Shown here: positions 39,799-48,837 of the stretch, one piece after another | Layout: each line of letters begins with the position of its first letter | Numbering within the stretch: the first letter of the stretch is position 1 | Origin: Mucilaginibacter inviolabilis | GTDB taxonomy: Bacteria; Bacteroidota; Bacteroidia; Sphingobacteriales; Sphingobacteriaceae | DNA: 64,000 nt | Assembly (NCBI RefSeq): GCF_011089895.1 | Contig: NZ_JAANAT010000003.1 | Span: 186,001-250,000 of the forward strand | Direction of reading: 5' to 3' | Program-made: the position numbers and the translations under genes | Notes under the pieces: model-generated | Seen by the model: only the letters and a program-made list of their open reading frames with translations | Databases searched by the model: none | Told to the model about the DNA's origin: nothing

Positions 39799-41181
39799 AT
39801 GGCATCCATCAAACCATCCGTACCCAAAGGCACCCGCGATTTTTCACCAACCGAAATGGTGAAACGTAATTATATTTTTGATACCATTAAAAGCGTGTTC
39901 CGTAAATACGGCTATCAGCAGATAGAAACGCCGACTATGGAAAACTCATCAACCTTATTGGGTAAATACGGTGAAGAGGGTGATAAGCTCATCTTCAAGA
40001 TCCTGAATAGTGGGGATTATCTGGCCAAGGTAAATCCCGAAAAACTAACATCGCTTAATTCAAACGCGGTAGCTTCGGACATCTCCGAAAAAGCCCTCCG
40101 TTATGACCTTACCGTGCCATTTGCTCGCTACGTAGTACAGCACCAGAACGAGATCACTTTCCCGTTCAAGCGTTTCCAGGTGCAGCCGGTTTGGCGTGCC
40201 GACAGACCGCAGCGCGGCCGTTACCGTGAATTTTACCAATGCGATGCTGACGTGGTAGGTTCTGATTCTTTATTGAATGAGGCGGAGTTTGTGATGATCT
40301 ACGACGAAGCTTTGAGCAAGTTGGGTTTGAAAGATTTCAGCATTAAAATTAATAATAGAAAAATTCTATCAGGCATCGCGCAAATTATAGATAAAGCTGA
40401 TAATATCATTGATTTAACTGTAGCCATAGATAAACTGGATAAGATCGGACTGGATGGGGTGATCAAAGAATTACTGGAACGCGGCTTTACCGAGGCTGAT
40501 ATCGACAAAATAAAGCCGGTTATTTTATTGGAGGGATCCAATGCCGAAAAGTTGCAAAGCCTGCGCCAGGCCCTGGCTTCATCAGAAGTTGGATTAAAGG
40601 GATGCGACGAAATTGAAACGGTATTTAGCTATATCGAAAAGTGCCCGCTGCAAACCGCTAAACTGGAACTGGACATTACTCTGGCCCGCGGACTAAACTA
40701 TTATACCGGCGCCATATTCGAAGTAAAAACCAATGAAGTGGCCATGGGCAGCATCGGTGGTGGCGGTCGCTATGATGATCTGACGGGTATGTTTGGCCTT
40801 AAAGGGTTAACCGGTGTAGGTATATCTTTTGGTGCCGACCGTATTTATGATGTGCTGGAAGAATTGAACTTATTCCCGGCTGCATCCAATCAAAGCACGC
40901 AGGTATTGATCTGTAATTTCGATAAAGAAGGCGAGTTATATGGCCTGCCCCTGTTGCAACAATTGCGTCGGCAAAATATCAATGCCGAGCTTTACCCTGC
41001 CGGTGCCAAGATCAAAAAACAAATGGAATACGCTAATAATAAAAATATTCCCTATACGGTAGTGATCGGCAGTGAAGAGATACAAAGCGGTTTGCTGGCT
41101 TTCAAAAACATGGAAACCGGTGAGCAGGAGAAATTGAGTGCTGAGGATATCGTGAAAAGGGTGAGCCCCCTAGCCCGCTAA
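39799..41181 (+). CDS. hisS: Histidine-tRNA ligase
   Basis: Charges tRNA-His with histidine. 460 residues from the ATG at 39799. Class II motifs: RGTRDF-type opening [11 protein letters not shown], motif 2 [20 protein letters not shown] near residue 130, the histidine-binding [15 protein letters not shown] near residue 298, and motif 3 [15 protein letters not shown] near 340. The C-terminal anticodon-binding domain starts near 365. The last codons (SPLAR and stop) are encoded by a copy of the AGCCCCCTAGCCCGCTAA repeat, so the native end of the protein has probably been replaced. The promoter suggests a leaderless message. Confidence 0.96.
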   Translation: MASIKPSVPKGTRDFSPTEMVKRNYIFDTIKSVFRKYGYQQIETPTMENSSTLLGKYGEEGDKLIFKILNSGDYLAKVNPEKLTSLNSNAVASDISEKALRYDLTVPFARYVVQHQNEITFPFKRFQVQPVWRADRPQRGRYREFYQCDADVVGSDSLLNEAEFVMIYDEALSKLGLKDFSIKINNRKILSGIAQIIDKADNIIDLTVAIDKLDKIGLDGVIKELLERGFTEADIDKIKPVILLEGSNAEKLQSLRQALASSEVGLKGCDEIETVFSYIEKCPLQTAKLELDITLARGLNYYTGAIFEVKTNEVAMGSIGGGGRYDDLTGMFGLKGLTGVGISFGADRIYDVLEELNLFPAASNQSTQVLICNFDKEGELYGLPLLQQLRRQNINAELYPAGAKIKKQMEYANNKNIPYTVVIGSEEIQSGLLAFKNMETGEQEKLSAEDIVKRVSPLAR

Positions 41182-41235
41182 AGGGGGAACTCTAAGCCTG
41201 TTGCTTTGCAGTTACGGTACTTGTTAGATTTACTA

Positions 41236-41319
41236 TGCCATTGCGAGCGTAGCGCGACAATCTCATCACAAGTAGATGTACGCGAGGAGATTGCCACGTC
41301 GTTCCTCCTCGCAATGACA
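41236..41319. repeat. R2 dispersed palindrome, copy 4
   Basis: TGCCATTGCGAGCGTAGCGC and the right end CGTTCCTCCTCGCAATGACA; CAATCTC pairs with GAGATTG inside. Confidence 0.75.
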
Positions 41320-41343
41320 TGATGAGTATTATAGAATAAAACA

Positions 41344-41377
41344 AAAAGGCCATCACTTTCAAATAGTGATGGCCTTT
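41344..41377. terminator. Bidirectional intrinsic terminator
   Basis: AAAAAGGCCATCACT, loop TTCAAAT, AGTGATGGCCTTT, lying between the convergent hisS and porX genes. Confidence 0.88.
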
Positions 41378-41421
41378 ATATTTTTCAAAAGTTCCCCCTT
41401 TAGGGGGCTAGGGGGCTTCTA

Positions 41422-42975
41422 TTATTTCGGCCCGTAAGTAACCACCGGGATGATCATCTCTTCCAATGAAATACCACCGTGTTGGAAAGTTTCATTATAA
41501 AAATTCACAAAGTGATTATAGTTGTTCGGGTATACAAAATAGCTGTCTTCCTTGGCAAATACAAAGCTCGAACTTAGGTGCAGCTTAGGCAACATGGCAT
41601 CGTGCGGATTGCGAATATGGAATACTTCCTTGGCATTATAATTCAGGTTTTTGCCTTGTTTATAACGCAGGTTGGTATTGGTATTACGATCGCCCACAAT
41701 TTTGCTTGGGTTTTTAACACGGATGGTACCATGATCGGTAGTGATCACTACGCGAACCTGTTTTTGGGCCAGAAATTTCAACAGATCAAACAGTGGAGAG
41801 TGCTCAAACCAGGACAGAGTTAATGAACGGTAAGCGGCATCGTCGCTGGCCAGTTCGCGGATCATCTGCATGTCGGTACGAGCGTGGGATAGCATATCCA
41901 CAAAGTTATACACCACCACATTCAGCTCATTGTTCATGAGATTGCTTACCGATTCATTCAGTGCACGGCCCTCGTCAATATTTAATATTTTATGGTAAGA
42001 GTATTTACACTCTTTACGCAGTACACGTTTCAGGTGGTCGGCAATAAATTCCGATTCATATAAATTTTTACCTCCTTCATCCTCGTCATTCTGCCACATG
42101 GTTGGGTAACGTTTTTCCATCTCCAAAGGCATCAGGCCCGAGAATATGGAGTTACGGGCGTATTGCGTAGCGGTAGGCAAAATACTGTAATAAGTATCCT
42201 CCTCTTCCATCCTGAAGTACTCAGATATAATTGGGTTGATCACCTTAAACTGATCATACCTCAGGTTATCTATCAGGATAAAGAACAGCGGGCCATTACC
42301 ATCCAGTTTTGGGAATACCTTCTTTTTAAATAACTGCGGCGAACTGGTTGGCGCAAATTCCGGGTTCTTGATCCAGTTTAAATAATTACGTTCCACAAAC
42401 TTGCAGAATTGTACGTTGGCTTCGGCTTTTTGCAGGGTCAATATCTCATGCATGCCGGCATCTTCCAGTTTTTCCAGCTCCAGCTCCCAGTATATGAGCT
42501 TTTTATAAACATCAACCCATTCCTGGTGGCTCAGGTTATCGTTAAGCGTCATACCCAGCGTACGGAAATCCATCTGGTAAGCCATGGTTGTTTTTTCGGT
42601 AACCAGGCGTTTGTTTTCAGTCAGCTTTTTAATGGTGAGCAAAATTTGCTTGGGATGCACCGGTTTAATCAGGTAATCATCAATCTTGGAACCGATGGCA
42701 TCTTCCATCAGGTATTCTTCCTCGTTCTTGGTGATCAGCACAATCGGTACATCATTGTTCAGGTTTTTGATCTGTTGCAGGGTTTCCAGACCGGTTAAGC
42801 CCGGCATATTTTCGTCCAGGAAAACCAGGTCGAAATAGTGCTGTTTAAAAGCATCAACGGCGTCGTTGCCATTGGTTACGGTAGTTACTTTGTATCCCTT
42901 TTCGTTCAGAAAAAGTATATGTGGCTTTAAAAGGTCAATTTCATCATCGGCCCATAAAATGGTGGTGTCTTGCAT
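41422..42975 (-). CDS. porX: PorX-type response regulator with PglZ domain (type IX secretion regulator)
   Basis: 517 residues. Receiver domain about 1-120 with DDE at residues 11-13, phospho-Asp in LVFLDENMPGL near residue 55 and Lys in YLIKPVHP near 105. A helical linker follows, then a PglZ/alkaline-phosphatase-like domain from about 205: FFILIDNLRYDQFK, TQYARNSIFSGLMPLEM, VVYNFVDMLSHARTD and VVITTDHGTIRVKNP. This is the layout of PorX, which with the kinase PorY and sigma factor SigP controls type IX secretion genes and cleaves cyclic oligonucleotides in some species (family knowledge). No secretion genes are in the window. Confidence 0.93.
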   Translation of the reverse strand: MQDTTILWADDEIDLLKPHILFLNEKGYKVTTVTNGNDAVDAFKQHYFDLVFLDENMPGLTGLETLQQIKNLNNDVPIVLITKNEEEYLMEDAIGSKIDDYLIKPVHPKQILLTIKKLTENKRLVTEKTTMAYQMDFRTLGMTLNDNLSHQEWVDVYKKLIYWELELEKLEDAGMHEILTLQKAEANVQFCKFVERNYLNWIKNPEFAPTSSPQLFKKKVFPKLDGNGPLFFILIDNLRYDQFKVINPIISEYFRMEEEDTYYSILPTATQYARNSIFSGLMPLEMEKRYPTMWQNDEDEGGKNLYESEFIADHLKRVLRKECKYSYHKILNIDEGRALNESVSNLMNNELNVVVYNFVDMLSHARTDMQMIRELASDDAAYRSLTLSWFEHSPLFDLLKFLAQKQVRVVITTDHGTIRVKNPSKIVGDRNTNTNLRYKQGKNLNYNAKEVFHIRNPHDAMLPKLHLSSSFVFAKEDSYFVYPNNYNHFVNFYNETFQHGGISLEEMIIPVVTYGPK

Positions 42976-42995
42976 AGTATATGTAGATTAAAAAA

Positions 42996-43105
42996 GCTGT
43001 CTGAATCAGGATTAACAGGATTTAAAGATTTGCTGAATTAAGCAGTTAAGTTAATGATACTTTTATTCTGTTAATTCATAAATTCAGAAAATTCTGATTC
43101 AGTCA
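42996..43105. repeat. Word-array inverted repeat (CTGAATCAGGATTAACAG family)
   Basis: CTGAATCAGGATTAACAGG at the left and AATTCTGATTCAG at the right, with further words GCTGAATTAAG, TTCTGTTAATTCA and AATTCAGAAAATT between. It occupies the divergent gap between porX and the HD gene. Confidence 0.7.
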
Positions 43106-43220
43106 TTAAACCTCAAAGGGACTGATTTGTTGTTAATAAGTAAAGGTATTAACAAAAATTAACAAACATCATGCGCTTATTTTACCTTTGTTTTACATTT
43201 TTGCATCGTAAAGAACCAAG

Positions 43221-44447
43221 TTGAATAAAAAGAAAATTATAAACGATCCTGTTTATGGCTTTATCAGCATCCCTACCGAGCTGGTATTTGACCTCATCGA
43301 ACACCCCTATTTTCAGCGGTTAAGATATATTAAGCAGTTGGGCATGACGCACCTGGTTTACCCGGGAGCCTTACATACCCGTTTTCATCACGCGCTGGGC
43401 GCTATGCATCTGATGGCTATGGCCATTGAAACGCTGCGCAACAAGGGGCACCACATTAATCACCAAGAAGAAGAAGCTTTAACCATAGCTATATTATTGC
43501 ATGATATTGGTCATGGGCCGTTCTCGCACGCGCTGGAGCGTACCATTATAGCCGGTGTTGCGCATGAAGATATATCGGCCATGCTGATGAACAAACTAAA
43601 CGAGCAGTTTGGCGGTGGTTTAACTATGGCTATTGATATATTTAACGATACTTATCCCCGCCGGTTTTTGCATCAGCTGGTATCGAGCCAGCTGGATATG
43701 GACAGGCTGGATTACCTGAATCGTGATAGTTTTTTTACAGGAGTATCTGAGGGGGTGATCAGTTCAGACCGCATCATCAAGATGCTGAACGTAAAGGACG
43801 ATCATGTGGTAGTAGAAGCCAAGGGGATTTATTCTATCGAAAAGTTTTTGATTGCACGCAGGCTCATGTACTGGCAGGTTTACTTGCATAAAACGGTAAT
43901 TTCGGGCGAAGAGTTATTGGTAAAAGTATTCAAGCGCGGGCGCGAGTTGATATTACAGGGCGAAGATCTGTTTGCCACACCGGCGCTGAAGCATTTTATC
44001 CAGAGTAAGATCAGCCGGGAGGTTTTTAAGCAGGAGGATCATCACCTGGAAATTTTTGCGAGTTTGGATGATGCCGATATTATGTCGGCGGTAAAGGTTT
44101 GGGCAAACCACCCGGATTTTTTACTGTCAACCTTGGCTAAAAATCTGGTTCAGCGGAATCTTTATCATGTAGATATCACCAATGAAGAACCGGATGCTGC
44201 ATTTGTTGCCGAGCTAACCAAAAAGGCAATGAAGAAATATAATATCAGCGAGCAGGATGCCTCCTATTTTGTTTTTACCACCTCTATACGTAACAATGCT
44301 TATACGGCGGGTGATGGTAATATAGGTATCCTGATGAAAAATGGAGAGGTGTATGATATAACCAAGGCCAGCGATAACTCCAACCTGGAAGCGCTGATTA
44401 AAACGGTTAAAAAACATATTACCTGTTATAGTAAAGATTTGTTGTAA
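43221..44447 (+). CDS. HD domain phosphohydrolase (dGTPase-like)
   Basis: 408 residues; the start is a TTG (LNKKKIINDPVYGFI), with no ATG or GTG nearby. The HD metal site is complete: HTRFHHALGAMHL near residue 58, ILLHDIGHGPFSHALE near 92, and Asp in QLDMDRLDYLNRDSFF near 158. It belongs to the YdhJ/SAMHD1-like group that removes triphosphate from dNTPs or related nucleotides. A TACCTTTG box at 43183-43190 is a good -7 promoter match. Substrate not determinable. Single gene, divergent from porX. Confidence 0.9.
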   Translation: MNKKKIINDPVYGFISIPTELVFDLIEHPYFQRLRYIKQLGMTHLVYPGALHTRFHHALGAMHLMAMAIETLRNKGHHINHQEEEALTIAILLHDIGHGPFSHALERTIIAGVAHEDISAMLMNKLNEQFGGGLTMAIDIFNDTYPRRFLHQLVSSQLDMDRLDYLNRDSFFTGVSEGVISSDRIIKMLNVKDDHVVVEAKGIYSIEKFLIARRLMYWQVYLHKTVISGEELLVKVFKRGRELILQGEDLFATPALKHFIQSKISREVFKQEDHHLEIFASLDDADIMSAVKVWANHPDFLLSTLAKNLVQRNLYHVDITNEEPDAAFVAELTKKAMKKYNISEQDASYFVFTTSIRNNAYTAGDGNIGILMKNGEVYDITKASDNSNLEALIKTVKKHITCYSKDLL

Positions 44448-44595
44448 GGGTAAATGACGGGCAAGGTGTCATACAGATATAGTAATAGGTTGCTGGTTTT
44501 GAGTAATGAATTTTGTAAATAGATGCCTTGAAAATGAAGAATTTATTAAGAGAGACCTCAAAACGGATAACTCACTACTAACAACTAATTAATAA

Positions 44596-44626
44596 TTTGC
44601 TGCTTTAATTTTAACATTTAAATTTG
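44596..44626 (+). promoter_or_regulatory. Consensus promoter of lpxD, apparently leaderless
   Basis: TTTG (44596-44599), exactly 19 bases, TAAATTTG (44619-44626): a perfect Bacteroidota promoter. The lpxD ATG lies at 44630, only 3 bases beyond the -7 box, so the message should begin at the start codon. Confidence 0.75.
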
Positions 44627-44629
44627 TCG

Positions 44630-45673
44630 ATGCAATTTAGTGCCCAGGAAATAAGTTTATTGCTCAACGGAACTGTTGAAGGTGATGCTTTTGTGAAGGT
44701 TGATAAGTTGGCTAAGATAGAAGACGGCGATGCCGGAAGTCTGACGTTTCTGGCCAATCCAAAATACGAACAGTTTTTATATACCACCAACGCTTCGGTG
44801 GTTATCATCAATCAGGATCAGCAGCTTACAGCGCCTGTAAAGGCCACTTTAATACGCGTTGAAAATGCTTACAGCGCGTTCACCGTTCTGCTTGAACAAT
44901 ATAACACGCTAAAATTGAACAAAAAAGGCATTGAAGAGCCTTGCTTTATACACCCCACAGCTCAGGTTGGCGCCGACCCTTATATAGGTGCTTTCGCCTA
45001 CATTGGTAGCAATGTAAAAGTTGGGGATAATTGCAAAATATATCCAAATGTTAACATTGGCGATAATGTGACTATCGGCAATAATGTTACCTTGTTTTCT
45101 GGCGCCACCATTTATTTTGATTGTGTAATTGGTAATAACGTTACCATACATGCAGGAGCCGTAATTGGCAGCGATGGTTTTGGTTTTGCCCCCAACCCCG
45201 ACGGTACTTACACCAAGATCGCACAGATTGGCAATGTAGTTATCGGGGATGATGTGGAGGTTGGAGCCAATACCGCTATTGATAGGGCCACTATGGGCTC
45301 AACCGTTATAGGCAAAGGGGTGAAGATTGATAACCTGGTGCAAATAGCGCACAATGTTGAGGTAGACGCGCATACGGTTATTGCCGGGCAGGCGGGTATA
45401 TCAGGTAGTACTAAGATTGGTAAAAACGCTGTTATAGGCGGCCAGGTGGGTATTGCCGGCCACTTGAATATTGCTAATGGCTCACAGCTATCGGCACAAA
45501 CGGGTATCAATAGTTCTATTACTGAAGAGGGCAAGGTTTGGGGCGGTACGCCTTATATGCCTTATAAAGATTATCTTCGCGCGCATTCCAAACTAAGGAA
45601 ACTACCTGAGCTGGACCGTAAGGTATACGAACTTGAAAAATTAATTGAAGAACTGAGAAAGGAAGGTCATTAG
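44630..45673 (+). CDS. lpxD: UDP-3-O-(3-hydroxyacyl)glucosamine N-acyltransferase
   Basis: Third step of lipid A synthesis: adds a hydroxyacyl chain from ACP to the 2-amino group of the UDP-glucosamine derivative. 347 residues from the ATG at 44630; the TTG at 44624 overlaps the promoter and is rejected. N-terminal uridine-binding domain to about residue 100, then a left-handed beta-helix of hexapeptide repeats ([34 protein letters not shown]). The catalytic His is in [13 protein letters not shown] near 240. The end is a helical ACP-binding tail. It is first in an lpxD-lpxC/fabZ-lpxA cluster. Confidence 0.95.
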   Translation: MQFSAQEISLLLNGTVEGDAFVKVDKLAKIEDGDAGSLTFLANPKYEQFLYTTNASVVIINQDQQLTAPVKATLIRVENAYSAFTVLLEQYNTLKLNKKGIEEPCFIHPTAQVGADPYIGAFAYIGSNVKVGDNCKIYPNVNIGDNVTIGNNVTLFSGATIYFDCVIGNNVTIHAGAVIGSDGFGFAPNPDGTYTKIAQIGNVVIGDDVEVGANTAIDRATMGSTVIGKGVKIDNLVQIAHNVEVDAHTVIAGQAGISGSTKIGKNAVIGGQVGIAGHLNIANGSQLSAQTGINSSITEEGKVWGGTPYMPYKDYLRAHSKLRKLPELDRKVYELEKLIEELRKEGH

Positions 45674-45762
45674 TTCACTGGTTCATTGGGTCATTGGATT
45701 TACCAGTGAGTTAATGAACTATCTACCAATGAACAATTGAACTAATGAACAACTGAACGTTG
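45672..45762. repeat. Word-array inverted repeat (GTTCATTGG family)
   Basis: Left TAGTTCACTGGTTCATTGGG; right ACCAATGAACAATTGAACTA and ATGAACAACTGAAC. It begins at the lpxD stop codon and ends 5 bases before the lpxC/fabZ start. Confidence 0.75.
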
Positions 45763-45767
45763 CAAAT

Positions 45768-47177
45768 ATGAATGTAAAACAAAGAACTATTAAAGCGCCG
45801 GTATCGGTTTCGGGTACAGGCTTACACACTGGTCAGCGTGTAACCATGACCTTTAACCCGGCGGCAGAAAACCATGGCTATAAATTCAGAAGAATTGACA
45901 TGCCGGGTGCGCCGATTATTGATGCCGATGTGGATAATGTGACCGATACTTCACGCGGTACCACCATTTCACAGAACGGAGCTACCGTAAACACGGTTGA
46001 ACATGTGCTGGCGGCGCTGGTGGGTATGGAGATAGATAATGTGCTGATAGACATGGATGGTCCCGAAACCCCTATCATGGACGGCAGCTCCATACAGTTT
46101 GTAGATGTGATCATGGAAACCGGCTTGGTTGAACAGGATGCCGACCGTGAATACTACCACATACCTTATAATATACATTACTCCGAAGCCGACCGTAAAG
46201 TAGAGATGGTGGCAATGCCGCTTGATGATTACCGCTTTACCTGTATGGTCGACTATAACTCACAGGTATTGGGTAGCCAGCATGCCAGTATATCAACCAT
46301 TGCCGAATTTAAAAAGGAAATAGCCTCTTGCCGTACCTTTTGCTTTTTGCATGAACTGGAAATGTTGCTAAAGCACGACCTAATTAAAGGCGGCGATTTG
46401 AACAACGCCATTGTAGTGGTGGATAAAGAGGTGGATGAAGACGAACTGGCGCACCTGGCCAAACTATTTAACCGTAAGGATATTAAAGTAGCGCCTCAGG
46501 GAATTTTAAATAACATTGAACTCCGCCATCAGAATGAGCCAGCAAGGCACAAACTGCTGGATATGATAGGCGATCTGGCCCTGGTTGGTGTTCCGCTGAA
46601 GGGACATATCATGGCCGCAAGACCTGGGCATGCCGCTAACGTAGCTTTTGCTAAAAAGATAAAAGCGCTTATCAAAAAAGAAAAAAGCCGCAAACATGTA
46701 AAAGTGTATGATCCTAATATGACGCCGGTATATGATACCGTGCAAATCATGAAAATATTGCCTCACAGGCAGCCTATGCTCATGGTTGATAAAATATTGG
46801 AATTATCAAAAAGCCATGTGGTAGGATTAAAGAATGTAACTATGAACGAAGATCTGTTCATGGGGCACTTCCCCGGTTCGCCGCTTTTCCCGGGTGTATT
46901 GCAGATAGAGGCTATGGCACAAACCGGAGGCATTCTGGTATTGAATACCGTGCCTGATCCAGAGAATTATATTACTCTTTTCCTGAAAATAGAGAACGCC
47001 CGCTTTAAAGATAAGGTTGTACCTGGCGATACCATCATATTCCATTGCAGCCTGGTAGCTCCTATCAGACGTGGGATTGCCCAAATGAAAGGTATTGGTA
47101 TGGTTGGCTCACGTATTGTGGTAGAAGCCGAACTGATGGCGCAAATTGTAAAAGTTAATAAATCTAACGAAGCATGA
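45768..47177 (+). CDS. lpxC/fabZ: Bifunctional UDP-3-O-acyl-N-acetylglucosamine deacetylase / 3-hydroxyacyl-ACP dehydratase
   Basis: 469 residues in two fused enzymes, as usual in Bacteroidota. LpxC part about 1-310: SGTGLHTGQRVTMTF at the start, zinc ligands in NTVEHVLAAL (His near 78), DLIKGGDLNNAIVV, and RHKLLDMIGDLAL (His near 263), deacetylating the first committed lipid A precursor. FabZ part about 320-469: HRQPMLMVDKI, catalytic His in MGHFPGSPLFPGVLQIEAMA near 365, dehydrating 3-hydroxyacyl-ACP. The fusion links phospholipid and lipid A supply. Its stop overlaps the lpxA start by 4 bases. Confidence 0.95.
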   Translation: MNVKQRTIKAPVSVSGTGLHTGQRVTMTFNPAAENHGYKFRRIDMPGAPIIDADVDNVTDTSRGTTISQNGATVNTVEHVLAALVGMEIDNVLIDMDGPETPIMDGSSIQFVDVIMETGLVEQDADREYYHIPYNIHYSEADRKVEMVAMPLDDYRFTCMVDYNSQVLGSQHASISTIAEFKKEIASCRTFCFLHELEMLLKHDLIKGGDLNNAIVVVDKEVDEDELAHLAKLFNRKDIKVAPQGILNNIELRHQNEPARHKLLDMIGDLALVGVPLKGHIMAARPGHAANVAFAKKIKALIKKEKSRKHVKVYDPNMTPVYDTVQIMKILPHRQPMLMVDKILELSKSHVVGLKNVTMNEDLFMGHFPGSPLFPGVLQIEAMAQTGGILVLNTVPDPENYITLFLKIENARFKDKVVPGDTIIFHCSLVAPIRRGIAQMKGIGMVGSRIVVEAELMAQIVKVNKSNEA

Positions 47178-47959
47178 TCCAACCCTTAGCATACATACAC
47201 CCGCAGGCCAAAATAGCCGACAACGTGGTGATAGAGCCTTTTGTGACCATCCATAAGGATGTGGAAATTGGCGAAGGTACCTGGATCGGCTCCAACTCCG
47301 TAATTATGGATGGTGCCCGCATCGGTAAAAACTGCCGCATATTTCCTGGCGCGGTAGTATCTGCCCCACCGCAGGATCTGAAATATAAAGGCGAGCAAAG
47401 TACGGTATCCATTGGTGACAACACGACCATACGCGAGTGTGTTACCCTTAACCGCGGTACCGCGCTGGACAAAAACACCACTACTATTGGCAGTAATTGC
47501 TTGCTGATGGCCTATGTACACGTAGCGCACGATTGTGTTATCGGCGATAATGTGATTATTGCCAACTCGGTACAATTAGCCGGGCACATCAATATTTATG
47601 ATTATGCTTTTGTGGGTGGTTCATCAGCTGTGCACCAGTTTGTAGAGATCGGCGCGCATAGCATGATATCTGGCGGATCGCTGGTGCGTAAGGACGTTCC
47701 TCCGTTTACCAAGGCAGGTCGCGAGCCTTTATCCTACGTAGGTATCAACTCCGTTGGTTTACGCCGCAGAGGCTTTTCGGCAGCAACTATTAACGAGATC
47801 CAGGAGATCTACAGGATCATATTCCTTAAAAAATATAATGTGAGCAAAGCCCTTGATATTATCGAGGCCGAGTTTACCCCAAGCATTGAACGCGACGAGA
47901 TCATTAACTTTTTGCAAAACTCGCAAAGAGGTATCATGAAGGGCTTCGGGAATACGTGA
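47174..47959 (+). CDS. lpxA: Acyl-ACP:UDP-N-acetylglucosamine O-acyltransferase
   Basis: First enzyme of lipid A synthesis. 261 residues, trimeric left-handed beta-helix: IHPQAKIADNVVIEPFVTIH, then IGEGTWIGSNSVIMDGARIG, the catalytic His in LMAYVHVAHDCVIGDNV near residue 120, and HINIYDYAFVGGSSAVHQF near 145. The C-terminal helical part (GINSVGLRRRGFSAATINEI onward) is typical. Its ATG overlaps the lpxC/fabZ stop (ATGA), so translation is coupled. Acyl-chain choice cannot be read by eye. Confidence 0.95.
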   Translation: MIQPLAYIHPQAKIADNVVIEPFVTIHKDVEIGEGTWIGSNSVIMDGARIGKNCRIFPGAVVSAPPQDLKYKGEQSTVSIGDNTTIRECVTLNRGTALDKNTTTIGSNCLLMAYVHVAHDCVIGDNVIIANSVQLAGHINIYDYAFVGGSSAVHQFVEIGAHSMISGGSLVRKDVPPFTKAGREPLSYVGINSVGLRRRGFSAATINEIQEIYRIIFLKKYNVSKALDIIEAEFTPSIERDEIINFLQNSQRGIMKGFGNT

Positions 47960-48072
47960 TAGTTCATGGTTAATGGTTCATAGTAAGAAGAATTGCATTG
48001 AGTATAAATCAGGGGATTTTCTATGAACTATGAACTATCAACCATAAGCCTTCTTATGAACCATTATCTATA
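47960..48072. repeat. Word-array inverted repeat (GTTCATAG / CTATGAAC family), unit 1
   Basis: Left ATAGTTCATGGTTAATGGTT; right CTATGAACTATGAACTATCA, ACCATAAGCCTTCTTATGAA, CCATTATC. It begins right after the lpxA stop and ends 8 bases before the ABC ATPase start. The same family recurs at 51717-51840. Confidence 0.75.
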
Positions 48073-48079
48073 AGCTAAA

Positions 48080-48700
48080 ATGAACATCACCCTTCAAAAC
48101 ATTGGCCGCAGATTTAACCGCGACTGGATTTTCAGAGGGGTTGATTATACTTTTAAAAGCGGTGGCGCTTATGCTATTTTAGGGCCAAATGGTTCGGGCA
48201 AATCAACCCTGCTGCAGGTTTTAAATGCCAGTCTTACACCTTCCGCGGGTACTATCAACTATACGTTTCAGGGTAAACCAATTGAGGCAACAGAGGTATT
48301 TACCCACTTGAGTCTTGCCGCGCCCTACCTGGAACTGATAGAAGAGTTTACGCTCACAGAGATGGTCGATTTTCATTTTAAGTTTAAACAATACAAACCA
48401 GGTATCGATAAAAAGGAACTGATAGGTTTGTTAAGCTTAGCCAAAAGCGAAAACAAGCTGATCAGGTATTTTTCATCGGGTATGAAACAACGGCTGAAGC
48501 TGATACTGGCCTTTTGTGCCGATACACCTATCCTCATGCTCGACGAGCCTACCTCCAATCTGGATATCCAGGGAGTAGATTGGTACCTGGGCCTGGTAGA
48601 ACAGTTTGCACACAATCGCCTTACCATCATCTGTTCCAACCAGGAGCATGAATACAGCTTTTGTAAAGAACACCTGAGCATTTCGGATTATAAGGTATAG
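48080..48700 (+). CDS. ABC transporter ATP-binding protein
   Basis: 206 residues, a single nucleotide-binding domain. Walker A GPNGSGKST near residue 35, Q-loop region near 80 (replaced by SLAAPYLELIEEFTLTE), signature FSSGMKQRLKLILAF near 133 (SSGM in place of LSGGQ), Walker B PILMLDEPTSN near 151 and the switch region IICSNQEHE near 180, where the usual His is not obvious. No permease gene is beside it, so the partner is encoded elsewhere; lipid or peptide transport is possible. It sits between lpxA and efp, each boundary marked by a word array. Confidence 0.88.
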   Translation: MNITLQNIGRRFNRDWIFRGVDYTFKSGGAYAILGPNGSGKSTLLQVLNASLTPSAGTINYTFQGKPIEATEVFTHLSLAAPYLELIEEFTLTEMVDFHFKFKQYKPGIDKKELIGLLSLAKSENKLIRYFSSGMKQRLKLILAFCADTPILMLDEPTSNLDIQGVDWYLGLVEQFAHNRLTIICSNQEHEYSFCKEHLSISDYKV

Positions 48701-48805
48701 AGATATGAGATGTTAGATATGAGATTTGAGACGGGTGATTATCAAATATTTACTCGCCTGTTTTTATAAAAAAATCTCAAATCTCATATCTGACATCTCA
48801 AATCT
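48701..48805. repeat. Word-array inverted repeat (GAGATTTGAGATAT family)
   Basis: 48701-48731 pairs with 48775-48805 over 31 positions with two exceptions, one of which is a possible U-G pair. The arms reiterate AGATATGAGAT and AGATTTGAGA. The left arm begins at the base after the ABC ATPase stop codon, and the right arm ends 6 bases before the efp promoter box TAATTTTG (48812-48819). Confidence 0.85.
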
Positions 48806-48811
48806 AATCCC

Positions 48812-48819
48812 TAATTTTG
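48812..48819 (+). promoter_or_regulatory. efp promoter -7 box
   Basis: TAATTTTG, full match to TAnnTTTG, 18 bases before the efp ATG. The -33 position falls in the right arm of the inverted repeat and has no TTTG. Confidence 0.55.
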
Positions 48820-48837
48820 CGGCCTCAATATTTTTTT

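Larger units (their letters stand above)
41164..41417. repeat. R4 inverted pair bracketing the hisS-porX gap
   Basis: Left copy AGCCCCCTAGCCCGCTAAAG (from 41164, inside the end of hisS) and right copy CCCCCTTTAGGGGGCTAGGG (41391-41417) are complements with about 200 bases between them. Enclosed are an R2 palindrome (41236-41319) and a terminator (41344-41377). Confidence 0.75.

Noticed and set aside
45672-45762. Possible tandem (microsatellite) repeat
   Set aside because: Words vary and have complements in the other half; this is an imperfect inverted word array, not a tandem repeat of one unit.
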